This document shows, in pieces, positions 38,995 to 47,880 of a DNA stretch of 64,000 nt. A program made the translations under genes and the position numbers. Source of the stretch: CAYONP01 sp964405335 (lineage in GTDB: Bacteria; Armatimonadota; UBA10988); contig CAYONP010000013.1 in assembly GCA_964405335.1 (NCBI GenBank), forward strand, positions 16,088 to 80,087, read 5' to 3'. The notes under the pieces are model-generated. The model searched no databases, had not been told where the DNA came from, and was given only the letters and a program-made list of their open reading frames with translations. Numbering within the stretch: position 1 is the stretch's first letter; every line of letters starts with the position of its first letter.

Positions 38995-39943
38995 CGCCCT
39001 CACCCACCCGCGAGATGCCCCGCTCCACCTCAACGGCCACCCGCGCCCGCGACAGCGCCGCCTCGGGAACGTCGCTCAGCCTGGGCAGCGGGCGGCCGGC
39101 TTCGCGTTGTCGAAGCAGGTTCTCGACAACGGCGTCGAGCCTCGCGCCACGCGGGGAATCGGGTTTGTAGTACGCAGGGCCACGCATGGTGAACAGGCAC
39201 GGCGAGCCGGCGGATCGGCCCACACCCAGCACCTCGTCCCAGCCAATCGACCAGCAGCGGCGAACGTCTGCCAGCAGCAGCCCATCGCCGCTGGCTTCAC
39301 ACACCACGATGTGGGCACCCGGTCTGATCCAGGCGACGAGCAGCAGGGCCGCCACGGCCGCGGCAGCAATGGCCACGATGGCCATCTGTACCGGCGTGTT
39401 CGGAGCGGCACCCATCAGCCCAACGACGACGCTCGCCAAGACCACCGGGATCGGCCAGAACCACCATCGTGGGCCGAGCCGCAGCCGCTCGCCCGGGCCG
39501 AGCCCGAGCCCGATCTGCACCTCGGCGACGTCGACGGCCGTTCGCTCGGTCTGCGCCGAGGTGCGCCGTTGCCACGACGAGCGCACGATGTCCGCGAGCA
39601 GTTCCGGGCATTCCGGCAGCACGACGTGCCAGGCACCATCGAGATTCTGGAGCCTGAGCGCTGCCGTTCGTTCGATGGCTCTGACCTCGTGCCACGCGAA
39701 GCGCCGCCGCCGCCAGCCACATCGCCAGGTCAAACCGGCCGAGTTGATGGCGACCCGGTCGCACACCGCGACCGACAGGCAGCCGAGGGCAAGCCAACAG
39801 GCGCCGGCGGCCAGCCACGGCCACGGCGACGTTGCGCCTCCCGGCACCGTCTGCGCGGCGGCGAGCGCCAGACACGGTGCCAGCCAAGCAAGACACCGAC
39901 TGCACCGGTTCCGGTGCCGATGGCGGTAAGCGGCCTCAGCCAT
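38987..39943 (-). CDS. Membrane protein with two PH-like domains, paralogue 2 of 3
   Basis: A 318-residue paralogue of its neighbours: an N-terminal basic segment with two Cys (NRCSRCLAWL), a hydrophobic hairpin, a PH-like domain (NSAGLTWRCGWRRRRFAWHEV), a second hairpin (IPVVLASVVVGLMGAA, VQMAIVAIAAAAVAALLLVAW) and a second PH-like domain (WSIGWDEVLGVGRSAG). The C-terminal 40 residues (PLPRLSDVPEAALSRARVAV and on) match the other two. It starts and ends in the same 8-bp overlap, showing that the junction was duplicated with the gene. Middle gene of the triplet. Confidence 0.75.
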   Translation of the reverse strand: MAEAAYRHRHRNRCSRCLAWLAPCLALAAAQTVPGGATSPWPWLAAGACWLALGCLSVAVCDRVAINSAGLTWRCGWRRRRFAWHEVRAIERTAALRLQNLDGAWHVVLPECPELLADIVRSSWQRRTSAQTERTAVDVAEVQIGLGLGPGERLRLGPRWWFWPIPVVLASVVVGLMGAAPNTPVQMAIVAIAAAAVAALLLVAWIRPGAHIVVCEASGDGLLLADVRRCWSIGWDEVLGVGRSAGSPCLFTMRGPAYYKPDSPRGARLDAVVENLLRQREAGRPLPRLSDVPEAALSRARVAVEVERGISRVGEGDG

Positions 39944-40943
39944 CGCCCTCCCCCGCCCGCGAGATGCCCCGCTCCACCTCAACGGCCACCCTCGCCCGCG
40001 ACAGCGCCGCCTCGGGCACGTCGCTCAGCCTGGGCAGCGGGCGGCCGGCGGCGCGGGCGGCGAGGAGGTGATCGACTACCTCGACGATCCGGCGGTCGGC
40101 CTCGCGATTGGTGTCCAGGACGATCGTGCCGGCATCGGTATCGATCAGCGTGCGCCACCAGGTGGTGCGTTTGGCCCAGACCGATGACCAGGGCACGAAG
40201 CGCTCGGTAGTCAGCGTTTCGGCGACGATCAGGCCACTGGCCGAGGTCCGCAGTAACGAGCGTCGCCGATTGGCCAAACCGGCGACCGATATAACCGGGA
40301 CCAACACGAGTGCCTGCACGAACAGCGTCCACAAGGGCGGCCCGGTGCTCGGAGGAGCTGCTCTCAGCAGCAGCGGCAGTGCGAGCAGGGGCACTGCGGC
40401 CAAGCAACCCAGCAGTAGCTGCTGGTTCCGCCGCCAGGCGCGCGGCCTCACCTCTAGCGTGCCCTCCACCGGGATCTGCAGCCGGTCGGCGATGGTCGAC
40501 GCGTCGAGCGCGCCGGTACTGGCCTCCACGGCCTGCCGCTGCCGCCCCTCCTGGAGCGCCGACGCCAGGCGGCACAGGCCGCGGGTAGCCCGCTCCAGGC
40601 GCAGCTCCTGGCCGCCGCCGGTCACGCGAAGACCGTCGCCGTCCATCGCGACGGTCTCGACCTCGCGCCATTCGAGCCGGCCACGCTGTTGACCGACCCT
40701 CCACGTGATGCCATCGGCATCGGTCGTGATCCGCCCGCGCGGCCAAGCCCACAGGACCGCCACCGGCAGGCACCAGGTGGAGGAGAAGAGACCGCCGATC
40801 AGGTCGTTCGGCAAGGACGATGACAGGCTGAACAGCGCCGCCATCACGGCCAGGCAGCCGAGCACGATGGCCCCCGCGTCGCGCCACCGAAGTAGCCGCC
40901 GCAACACCCATCGCCGTGGCCGATCGTCCATGCGCACCGCCAT
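39936..40943 (-). CDS. Membrane protein with two PH-like domains, paralogue 1 of 3
   Basis: A 335-residue protein, first of three tandem paralogues. Two hydrophobic hairpins (about 20-65, DAGAIVLGCLAVMAALFSLS; and 170-225, LLLGCLAAVPLLALPLLLRA) alternate with PH-like beta domains (TTDADGITWRVGQQRGRLEWREV; RTSASGLIVAETLTTERFVPWSSV). It ends with the shared C-terminal tail. ATG at 40943 or, four codons later, 40931. No enzyme motif. It is divergent from the GT2 gene; the 80-bp gap shows no clear promoter. Confidence 0.75.
   Translation of the reverse strand: MAVRMDDRPRRWVLRRLLRWRDAGAIVLGCLAVMAALFSLSSSLPNDLIGGLFSSTWCLPVAVLWAWPRGRITTDADGITWRVGQQRGRLEWREVETVAMDGDGLRVTGGGQELRLERATRGLCRLASALQEGRQRQAVEASTGALDASTIADRLQIPVEGTLEVRPRAWRRNQQLLLGCLAAVPLLALPLLLRAAPPSTGPPLWTLFVQALVLVPVISVAGLANRRRSLLRTSASGLIVAETLTTERFVPWSSVWAKRTTWWRTLIDTDAGTIVLDTNREADRRIVEVVDHLLAARAAGRPLPRLSDVPEAALSRARVAVEVERGISRAGEGDG
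39966..40050. repeat. 85-bp 3'-end repeat shared by the three PH-like genes
   Basis: The DNA coding the C-terminal tail is almost unchanged in three places: here, at about 39017-39105 and at about 38065-38150, with only one or two differences per copy. The rest of the genes is not alignable at DNA level by eye. Gene conversion or strong coding constraint would explain it. Confidence 0.7.
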
Positions 40944-41023
40944 ACCGGCTACCGTTCTACATCATGCGGGCGGATCATGCCACCCCGCGCAGGATTGGCC
41001 GCGGCGCGCGCCAACCCGGCGCC

Positions 41024-41782
41024 ATGCCCGCCGTCACCGTGGTCGTGCTGACCCTCAACGAAGCCACCCGGCTCGCCGCCTGCCTCGACTCCGTCGGCGA
41101 CCTGACCGACCAGATCGTCGTCGTCGACTCGCTCAGCAGCGACGGCACCGTCGAACTCGCCCGGCGCTACACCGACCGGGTGCTCAGCCGCGCCTGGACC
41201 GGCCGGCAGGATGCCGTGCGGCTGGGCGTCGATTCGGTCGGGACCGAGTGGACCTTGATCCTCGACGCCGACGAAGTGGCCACACCCGAGTTCCGCGCCG
41301 CGGTGGCCCGGGCGGTGACCGAACCCGGCGTCGACGGCTACACCGTGGGGCGGCAGGAGGAGTTTCTCGGCCGTCGCATCCGCTGCGGGCACCATGCCAG
41401 CGTGCTGCGTTTGGCGCGAACGGCGGCAATCGAGACGCCGCCGCAACGGGCCCACGCGCCGATCACGGTGCCCGGTCGGGTGCGGCCACTGGTCGGCGGC
41501 GAGCTGATCCACCGCGTCGACCAGCCGCTGCGCGAGCTGTTTGGCAAGTGGACCGACCGGGCCTGGCTGGCGGCCTGCGACCAACACGACCGCGGCCGGC
41601 GGGCTTCGGTGCGGAGTCTGGTCTGGCGCCCGTTCATGACCCTGGTGCGGCTGTGGCTGCTCAAGTGCGGGTTCCTCGACGGCGTGCCCGGCCTGATCTT
41701 CTGCGGCCTGCGCACCTGGTACAGCTTCGCGCGCGAGGCGCACCTGTGGGCGCTGCAGCACGGTGGCCGTGCCGGGAGGTGA
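41024..41782 (+). CDS. Glycosyltransferase family 2 (WaaE/KdtX-like)
   Basis: A 252-residue GT-A transferase: nucleotide-binding VTVVVLTLNEATRLAACLDSV, VVDSLSSDGTVELAR, metal-binding LILDADEVATPEF, and the basic region EEFLGRRIRCGHH. The C-terminal half (ELFGKWTDRAWLAAC, RLWLLKCGFLDGVPGLIFC) is typical of WaaE/KdtX-type LPS inner-core beta-1,4-glucosyltransferases, with membrane-associating helices. ATG at 41024 is favoured because it directly precedes the first strand. An LPS role agrees with the heptose genes in the window. Confidence 0.9.
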   Translation: MPAVTVVVLTLNEATRLAACLDSVGDLTDQIVVVDSLSSDGTVELARRYTDRVLSRAWTGRQDAVRLGVDSVGTEWTLILDADEVATPEFRAAVARAVTEPGVDGYTVGRQEEFLGRRIRCGHHASVLRLARTAAIETPPQRAHAPITVPGRVRPLVGGELIHRVDQPLRELFGKWTDRAWLAACDQHDRGRRASVRSLVWRPFMTLVRLWLLKCGFLDGVPGLIFCGLRTWYSFAREAHLWALQHGGRAGR

Positions 41783-41844
41783 CGCGACGCAGACCGCGAA
41801 CCGCCCGGTGCCGCCGTCGCGCCGGCGGCCTCGCGAGGTGTGCC

Positions 41845-44670
41845 ATGACGTGCCGACTGGTCGCGCTCATCCTGCTCCTCACCGCCCTGCCGGCCGCGGG
41901 TCAGAAGACCCTGACCTACGCCGACCTGCTCGGCCAGCTCCATGACTTCGACCGGCTGATGCTGCCCCACACCGGCCTCGAGGCGGGGCAGTTTTCGAGC
42001 TTCCACCGCGATGAGTTCCGGAGCTGGGGGGTCAACGCCGACGCGGGGAACTACGTCCGCGAGGAGCCGGACGGCGAGGTGGTCATGATGGAGCTCGACG
42101 GCCCGGGCTGCATCTACCGCACCTGGTCGGCCAACCCGATGGGCACCATCCGGATCTACCTCGACGGCGCGACCGAGCCGAGTTACGAGTTCGAGTTCAT
42201 CAAGCTGTTCGACGGCACCATGCCGCCGTTCGCCGGGCCGATCGTCTATCGCCGCGGCGCCGACGTCCACGCCGCCAGCAACTGCTACCTGCCGATCCCC
42301 TTCGCCAAGCACATCAAGATCACCCAGGACCAGCGGCGCGGGCAGTTCTACATCTTCAACTACCTCAAGTTCCCCGACGACTGGCAGGTGCCCAGCTTCC
42401 GGCTGCCGCTCAGCGCCGACGAGCAGGCCGCGCTCGACGCCGCCAACGCCGCCTGGTCGGCCTGCGGCACCGACCCGAAGCCGCGGCTGGCCGGCCAGCA
42501 GACCATCGCGCGCACGCTGACCATCGAGCCGGGCCAGACGGTCACCCTGGCCGACCTGACCGGCGGGGGCCAGATCAGAGCCATCCGCCTGAAAGCCGAG
42601 AGCGAGCAGCGCTACTACTGGCGCAAGCTGGTGTTGCAGGGCAACTTCGACGGCGCCGACTGGCCGCAGATCCTGACCCCGGTTGGGCCGTTCTTCGGCT
42701 TCGACTGGGTCACCGCCGAGTATGCCGCGCTGCCGGCCGGCTGCGTCGATGGGCAGGGCTACTTCTACTACCCGATGCCCTACCGCGACTCGGCGCGGCT
42801 GACGCTGCGCAGCTATCTCGACCTGCCCGCGACGATCAGCTACGAGGTCGAGCACGCGCCGGCGGCGCCGCCTGACGACATGCTCTACTTCTTCGCCCGC
42901 TGGCGGACGGAGAAGGACTCGACCACGTTCGACTACCCGTTCATCGAGACCGCCGGCGCGGGGCATCTGGTCGGCATCACGCTGCAGATCGATCATCCCA
43001 TCGGCGGCTGGTGGGGCGAGGGCGATGAGAAGGTCTGGATCGACGACGACACCTTCCCGCGCTGGATCGGCACCGGCAGCGAGGACTACTTCGGCGACGC
43101 CTGGGGCATCCGCTACCTGCCCGGCGCGAGCTGGGGCTGCAGCTACTTCCAGCACCCGAAGACCAGCCCGTACCGCTGGCACTTCGTCGACCTGATCCCG
43201 TTCGAGCAGCGGCTGCGCATGACCATCGAGAACTACGGCGTGTGGGGCGACCACCGGCCCGAGCTCGAGTACAACTCCGTCGCCTATTGGTACCAGCGCG
43301 AGCAGACGCCGCCGTTCCGCGACCTGCGCGGGCAGTTCTACACCGGTGGCGACTGGCGCGACGTGCCGCACCCACGGCCCTACAACCCCGATCTGTTCCG
43401 GCCCATCCGCGCGGGTGACCTGCTCACCACCGGGATCGACATTCCCGGCACCATCGAAGCCGAGCAGATCCTCGGCGGCGGCGCCGGGCGGCTGATCACC
43501 GATGTCGGGCGCGACTACGAGTTCAGCCTCGAGCGCGCCGTGGCGTTCGATGCGGTGAGCGAGGGCCAGACCCTCGCTCGGTTCGAGCTGACGGTGCCCG
43601 AGAGCGTGGTCTACTACCCGGCGATCCACACCGCGCCGCGGCCCGACCTGGCGCCGCTGACGCTCGAGCTGAACGGCACGGCCCTACAGGTGATCGAGCG
43701 CAACGACGCGGGGCGGCTCGAGCTGACCGGCATCTACCTCGAGGCCGGGCGGCACCAGGCGGTGCTGCGGGCGGCCGGCGCGGGCACCGCCATCTTTGAC
43801 TGCCTGGCGCTGCAGCGCGCCCAGCGCGCCGCCGGCGTGATGGAAGCCGAATCGATGCAGGTGACCGCCAGCGATGGCTGCCAGCTCGTGCGGGCCAACG
43901 TGCGCGGGTTCAGCGCCGGGCAGGCCCTGGCGGCGATCGCCCAGGGCCCCGGCGCGTCGGTCACCTTCAAGCTCGATGCGCTGCCCGAGCAGCAGTACGT
44001 GCTCGGCCTGCGCTCGGCCCACGGGGCGATGGGCGTGCAGCTCCAGGCCTTCGTCGCGGGCCAGCCGATCGGGCCGGTGTTCGACACCTATGCCGAAATC
44101 GCCGACGGCCCGAAGCCGATGCCGACGACGCTGCCGCTGGGCATGATCCCGCGTGGCGCCGGCGAGGTCGAGCTGCGCATCGTCGGCCGCCACGCCGATT
44201 CGGCCGGCTGGCACATGGGGCTCGATTACTTCGTCTGGGAGCCGTTGATCACCCATCCTGACTCGACCCCCGGCGTCTGGAGCCAGGTGCTCGAGACCCG
44301 CGGCTGCGAGTACCGGATCCAAAACCTCGGCGGCGACCATGTCGGCGGGCATCACCTCTGGATCCAGCCGTGCGGCCACAACGGGTTCGTCGACATCGCG
44401 GTCTGGGTGCCCGAGGAGGGTGAGTACCGCATCGAGACGCGGCTGACCACCTCGTGGGACTACGCCATCGTCCAGGCCTTCCTCGACGGCCAGCCGATCG
44501 GCGAGCGGATGGACACCTTCACCGAGGAGGTGCTGCTGGCGCCGCCGGTCGAACTGACCCGCGCCCGCCTGACCGCCGGCCGGCATGTACTGCGGTTCCA
44601 GGCGGTGGATAAGAACGAAGCCTCGGCCGGCTACCTGATGGGCATCGACTATGTGAAGGTCAGCCGGTAG
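41845..44670 (+). CDS. Secreted DUF2961/GH172 glycoside hydrolase with carbohydrate-binding tail
   Basis: A 941-residue protein with signal peptide MTCRLVALILLLTALPAAG. Residues 30-500 are a DUF2961 domain (GH172, a family including difructose-anhydride and D-arabinan or D-fucosidase-type enzymes): LDGPGCIYRTWSANPMGTIR, IYLDGATEPSYEF, PIPFAKHIKITQD, FPRWIGTGSEDYFGDAWG with the likely catalytic Glu, and FQHPKTSPYRWHFVDLIPF. Three beta-sandwich modules follow, at least two starting with an E-A-E motif (IEAEQILGG, MEAESMQV) as in CBM35-like sugar binders. Good GAGGTG before the ATG. Its end overlaps convergent rfaE1 by 11 bp. Confidence 0.9.
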   Translation: MTCRLVALILLLTALPAAGQKTLTYADLLGQLHDFDRLMLPHTGLEAGQFSSFHRDEFRSWGVNADAGNYVREEPDGEVVMMELDGPGCIYRTWSANPMGTIRIYLDGATEPSYEFEFIKLFDGTMPPFAGPIVYRRGADVHAASNCYLPIPFAKHIKITQDQRRGQFYIFNYLKFPDDWQVPSFRLPLSADEQAALDAANAAWSACGTDPKPRLAGQQTIARTLTIEPGQTVTLADLTGGGQIRAIRLKAESEQRYYWRKLVLQGNFDGADWPQILTPVGPFFGFDWVTAEYAALPAGCVDGQGYFYYPMPYRDSARLTLRSYLDLPATISYEVEHAPAAPPDDMLYFFARWRTEKDSTTFDYPFIETAGAGHLVGITLQIDHPIGGWWGEGDEKVWIDDDTFPRWIGTGSEDYFGDAWGIRYLPGASWGCSYFQHPKTSPYRWHFVDLIPFEQRLRMTIENYGVWGDHRPELEYNSVAYWYQREQTPPFRDLRGQFYTGGDWRDVPHPRPYNPDLFRPIRAGDLLTTGIDIPGTIEAEQILGGGAGRLITDVGRDYEFSLERAVAFDAVSEGQTLARFELTVPESVVYYPAIHTAPRPDLAPLTLELNGTALQVIERNDAGRLELTGIYLEAGRHQAVLRAAGAGTAIFDCLALQRAQRAAGVMEAESMQVTASDGCQLVRANVRGFSAGQALAAIAQGPGASVTFKLDALPEQQYVLGLRSAHGAMGVQLQAFVAGQPIGPVFDTYAEIADGPKPMPTTLPLGMIPRGAGEVELRIVGRHADSAGWHMGLDYFVWEPLITHPDSTPGVWSQVLETRGCEYRIQNLGGDHVGGHHLWIQPCGHNGFVDIAVWVPEEGEYRIETRLTTSWDYAIVQAFLDGQPIGERMDTFTEEVLLAPPVELTRARLTAGRHVLRFQAVDKNEASAGYLMGIDYVKVSR

Positions 44671-45646
44671 GCAGGCCGGCGATCTCGGCGATCTCGGCCC
44701 GGCTCGCGGTCGCCACGCCGAGCTTACGCACCACCACGCCGGCGGCGAACATGGCCAGCTCGACCGCCTCGGCCGGGCTGGCGCCGGCGCAGAGCGCGAG
44801 GTGGGCGGCGGCCAACGTGGTGTCGCCGGCGCCCGACGGATCGGCCACCTCGACCGGCACCGCGGCCAAGTGGCGCGGTGCTTCGCCGCGCGCGGCATAG
44901 ACCGCGCCGTCGGGGCCGAGGGTGATCAGCAGCAGGCCGCAATCGAGCCGCTCAGCCAACGGCCCGGCGACGGCCAGGGCGCTGTCGAGGTCGTCCACCT
45001 CGGTGTCGGCGATGGCGCTCGCCTCGGCGCGGTTGACGGTCAGCAGGTCGACGCCCCGGTAGGCCGCCGCCCAGCGCGGCTTGGCGTTGACCCCGACCAG
45101 CGCGCCGGCGGCCCGGGCCGCGGCCAGGACGCGCGGGATCGTCTCGCCGGTCAGCACACCCTTGTCGTAGTCGCTGAGCAGCAGGCTGTCGCAGGTCTCG
45201 AGACCGGCGGCCAGGCGCGTGAGCAGCTCGTCGGCGATGGGCTCGGCCAGCGGTGTGGTGGTCTCATGGTCGATGCGCAGCACCTGCTGACCCTGGGCCA
45301 CCACGCGGGTCTTGACGGTCGTCTGCCGGGCGGCGTCGGGCAGCAGGTGCAGCGGTTCGACGCCGAGGGACTCGAGCAAGCGGTGGAGGTCCTCGGCCGG
45401 ATGATCGCGCCCGACGACGGCGACCAGCCCGGCGGCGACGTCGAGCGCCTGCAGGCAGTGGAGCACATTGGCCGCGCCGCCCGGCACATGGCTGACCTCG
45501 CGGCTGCGGACAACCAGCACGGGCGCCTCTTGCGAGACGCGGGTTGCGGTGCCCCAGACATACTCGTCGAGCATCGCGTCGCCGAGCACCAGCGGCCGCC
45601 GGCTCGGCAGGGCGTCGAGGAGGTGGGCCAGACGCTCGGGGCTCAT
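44660..45646 (-). CDS. rfaE1: D-glycero-beta-D-manno-heptose-7-phosphate kinase (HldE N-domain type)
   Basis: A 328-residue PfkB-family kinase of ADP-heptose synthesis. Family marks: LVLGDAMLDEYVWGTATRVS, EAPVLVV, VPGGAANVLHCLQAL, GQQVLRIDHE, LLSDYDKGVLT and the catalytic anion hole DPSGAGDTTLAAAHLAL. The start is ATG at 45646; the longer frame runs into repeat DNA. The matching adenylyltransferase (rfaE2) is at 20511-20984 and gmhB at 21574-22143, so the pathway is split between two loci; gmhA is not in the window. Confidence 0.92.
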   Translation of the reverse strand: MSPERLAHLLDALPSRRPLVLGDAMLDEYVWGTATRVSQEAPVLVVRSREVSHVPGGAANVLHCLQALDVAAGLVAVVGRDHPAEDLHRLLESLGVEPLHLLPDAARQTTVKTRVVAQGQQVLRIDHETTTPLAEPIADELLTRLAAGLETCDSLLLSDYDKGVLTGETIPRVLAAARAAGALVGVNAKPRWAAAYRGVDLLTVNRAEASAIADTEVDDLDSALAVAGPLAERLDCGLLLITLGPDGAVYAARGEAPRHLAAVPVEVADPSGAGDTTLAAAHLALCAGASPAEAVELAMFAAGVVVRKLGVATASRAEIAEIAGLPTG

Positions 45647-45705
45647 CGCGCGGCCACTACTGGACCGCCACGGCGGAGGGCGAGCCCGCCCGCGGCGGCC
45701 AATCC

Positions 45706-45837
45706 GGTAGGGACGCGCCAACGGCGCGTCCTGGTGCGACGATGGGGCTGGTGAGGGCGCTGTGGCAGGACGGGCGCGCTGTTGGCCTGGCGCACGCGTG
45801 CCGCCGGAAAGGGCGCGCCGTTGGCGGCGCGCCTACC
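45706..45837. repeat. Composite GTAG-REP pair
   Basis: GGTAG at 45706 leads into a perfect 9-bp hairpin (GGACGCGCC, loop AAC, GGCGCGTCC). At the other end, on the minus strand, GGTAGG (complement of 45832-45837) leads into a similar GGCGCGCC palindrome with the same CCAACGGCGCG core. The two face each other across about 75 bp, as in BIME-type REP pairs. It occupies most of the 210-bp gap between rfaE1 and the DUF2993 gene, where no other feature is seen. Confidence 0.65.
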
Positions 45838-45856
45838 GCGGTCGGGTGGACGGCCG

Positions 45857-46645
45857 TCACTTCAGGCTCCCGCGGCCGGTGATGCGCAGTCCGCGCGGTT
45901 CGATCGCGACCGACTGCAGGGTCAGGTCGGGCAGCACCTGGTCGAGCTTGAGCCGCAGGTTGTCGCGCAGCAGTTGGCGTAGCTCGGCCGGCGGGGCGAT
46001 CTGGGTCGGCAGGCCGAGATCGCTGAGTGTGCCGGCGACGTCGAGCTCGATGCTCTGGAGGTCGAGCCCCAGCTCGGTCGGACCGAGGATGACCGGCTTG
46101 CCGTGCGCTTCGAGCTGCAGCAGTCCGAGGTTGGGCAGTCCGCGCACCAGTTGGCTCAGTTCGACCCGCCCGCTGACCTGCGCCTGCCCGGCGACGAACT
46201 CGATCCGCAGCCCGTGAACCGCCTCGCGGACCTCGGGGATGGCGGCGACCCAAGCGCCGAGCTGCTCCGCCTCGAGCAGCACCTCGGCGCGAAACGGGCC
46301 GCGGACCTTGCGCGTCGAACGATCGAGGGTCATGCCCTCGCCGACGGCCCGCGCCTCGGCGATGCGCGGGGCGTCCTTCGGCCGCAGGCCGTGAGCGGTG
46401 GCGGTGATGCCGAACGGCCGGCCGAGCAGCAGGCGGGCGAAGTCGACGTGCGACAGGTCGACGCGCCACGAGTCGGCCGGGGCGGCCTTGGCCAGCTCGG
46501 CGGCGGCCAGGCGCTCAACCAGGCCCTTGCCGCCCTGGAGCAGGGCCAGGACGATGATGACCAGCACGACCAGGCAGCCGATTAGGCAGGTCGACCGCGA
46601 CCGGCGCTTCGGCTCACCTCGCTCGGGCCTGGTATTGCTGGCCAT
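45857..46645 (-). CDS. LmeA/DUF2993-like lipid-binding protein
   Basis: A 262-residue protein with a basic N-terminus and one membrane helix (CLIGCLVVLVIIVLALLQGG, residues 20-39), then an outer domain with repeated beta strands and helices matching DUF2993/LmeA-type phospholipid-binding proteins (FARLLLGRPFGITATAHG, RKVRGPFRAEVLLEAEQ, DLTLQSVAIEPRGLRITGRG at the end). It probably binds lipids in the periplasm. Orphan gene, divergent from the next gene. Confidence 0.72.
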   Translation of the reverse strand: MASNTRPERGEPKRRSRSTCLIGCLVVLVIIVLALLQGGKGLVERLAAAELAKAAPADSWRVDLSHVDFARLLLGRPFGITATAHGLRPKDAPRIAEARAVGEGMTLDRSTRKVRGPFRAEVLLEAEQLGAWVAAIPEVREAVHGLRIEFVAGQAQVSGRVELSQLVRGLPNLGLLQLEAHGKPVILGPTELGLDLQSIELDVAGTLSDLGLPTQIAPPAELRQLLRDNLRLKLDQVLPDLTLQSVAIEPRGLRITGRGSLK

Positions 46646-46758
46646 ACACCTTGCCGCCGCCGCCGGCGCGGCGGACGCTTGAGTCTAGAGTCGCGCCCGG
46701 CGGCTGTCAATCAGAGGGAGCCGCCGGCGTGGGGCGAAACGCCGGCGAGGAGCCACAA

Positions 46759-47880
46759 GTGCGTTGGTCGATGCTGGCCCTGGGCCTGGCGCTCTCCGCG
46801 GCGCTCGCCGACGAGTTCGACATCCTGCGTGACCTGCCCGGCGCGCCCGACAGCGCTGAGCCGGAGCCGGAGCCTGAGCCCGAAACCGAGCGAATCACAC
46901 CGAACGGTCACTGGCGCCACCGCCGGCCCGACGGCGGCGTCGAGTACCTCGAGCTGTTCGGCCGGCGGCGGTTCGTCTACCGCTCGCCCGCCGGCCAGGC
47001 CGTGGCCGGCGAGGCGGTGATCGAACCGCGCCGGCTGCACCTTCGGTTCGAGGGCCTCGAGCGCATCTTCTACTACGACCTGGGCGCCAACCTGCTGCGC
47101 CTGACCCCGGACAGCACCGATACTCAGTCGGGCCGCGGCGAACTGGCGGCGATGCACCCGCGCGGCGGCGAGACCGCGGTCTACACCCGTCGCGGCATGA
47201 CCGAGCTGGCCTGGGAGCTGAGTATCGAGCAGTCGGGCGACCTGATCGGCCGCTACCGCTCGCAGCCGGTGCCGCAGCGCGAGGAGAGCCTTGAACTGCG
47301 GCTCGGCGGGCAGTTCGTCTACCAGGGGCCCGGCGGCCTGCGGGCAGCCGGCCGGTACAACCTCGAAGAGGGCCTGCTGGTGCTCCGCGACGGTGCGGTC
47401 GAGCGGCGGCTGATCGCCCGCGTGACCATCACCTCCCAGGCTTGGGTGCTCAGCCTGACCCGCGACGAGAGCGACCTGCCGCCGTATCTCAACGACCTGG
47501 CCGACATGGCGCCCCGGCTGCGCCGCGCCGCGCGGTTCGAGCGACCGCTGCTGGTGCCCACCGAAGACGACCTGCTGGGTAGTTTCCGCACCATCGACGA
47601 GCTGGGTGAGCACCGGCTGGTCTTCGCGCCGAACGGCCAACTCCGCGTCGGCTCGCTGCCGGGCGAGGTGATGCCGGGCACCTGGAGCCTCGACGGCGCG
47701 CTGCTGCGCATCGACGTGGTCGACGACCGGGGCATCGTCGAGGTGCGCCGCTTCGTCGTTCAGCCGATCCCCGGCGGGCTGCTACTCGTCCGCGACGACC
47801 GCGACGAACCCCTGCGCGGCGAGCTGCTCCGGTTCCTGCCGCCGCTGACCGAACCTTATGCTCGCTACACCACCTTCTGA
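46759..47880 (+). CDS. Secreted protein with three internal beta-barrel-like repeats
   Basis: A 373-residue exported protein. Signal peptide MRWSMLALGLALSAALADEF, then an acidic Glu-Pro linker (EPEPEPEPETE). Three repeats of about 90 residues share a pattern with G, hydrophobic L-strand, a Gly turn, FVY or LRV, AG or GT, and a closing LRL/SL/LLV strand: GGVEYLELFGRRRFVYRSP, EESLELRLGGQFVYQGPGGL, EHRLVFAPNGQLRVGSLPG. They look like small lipocalin or NlpE-like barrels. Start is GTG with GAGGAG six bases before. No family name assigned. Its 3' end overlaps the next gene by 23 bp. Confidence 0.72.
   Translation: MRWSMLALGLALSAALADEFDILRDLPGAPDSAEPEPEPEPETERITPNGHWRHRRPDGGVEYLELFGRRRFVYRSPAGQAVAGEAVIEPRRLHLRFEGLERIFYYDLGANLLRLTPDSTDTQSGRGELAAMHPRGGETAVYTRRGMTELAWELSIEQSGDLIGRYRSQPVPQREESLELRLGGQFVYQGPGGLRAAGRYNLEEGLLVLRDGAVERRLIARVTITSQAWVLSLTRDESDLPPYLNDLADMAPRLRRAARFERPLLVPTEDDLLGSFRTIDELGEHRLVFAPNGQLRVGSLPGEVMPGTWSLDGALLRIDVVDDRGIVEVRRFVVQPIPGGLLLVRDDRDEPLRGELLRFLPPLTEPYARYTTF

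Noticed and set aside
40705..41844. Long N-terminal extension of the GH172 gene
   Set aside because: It overlaps the GT2 gene in another frame, while the ATG at 41845 has a ribosome-binding site and a signal peptide.
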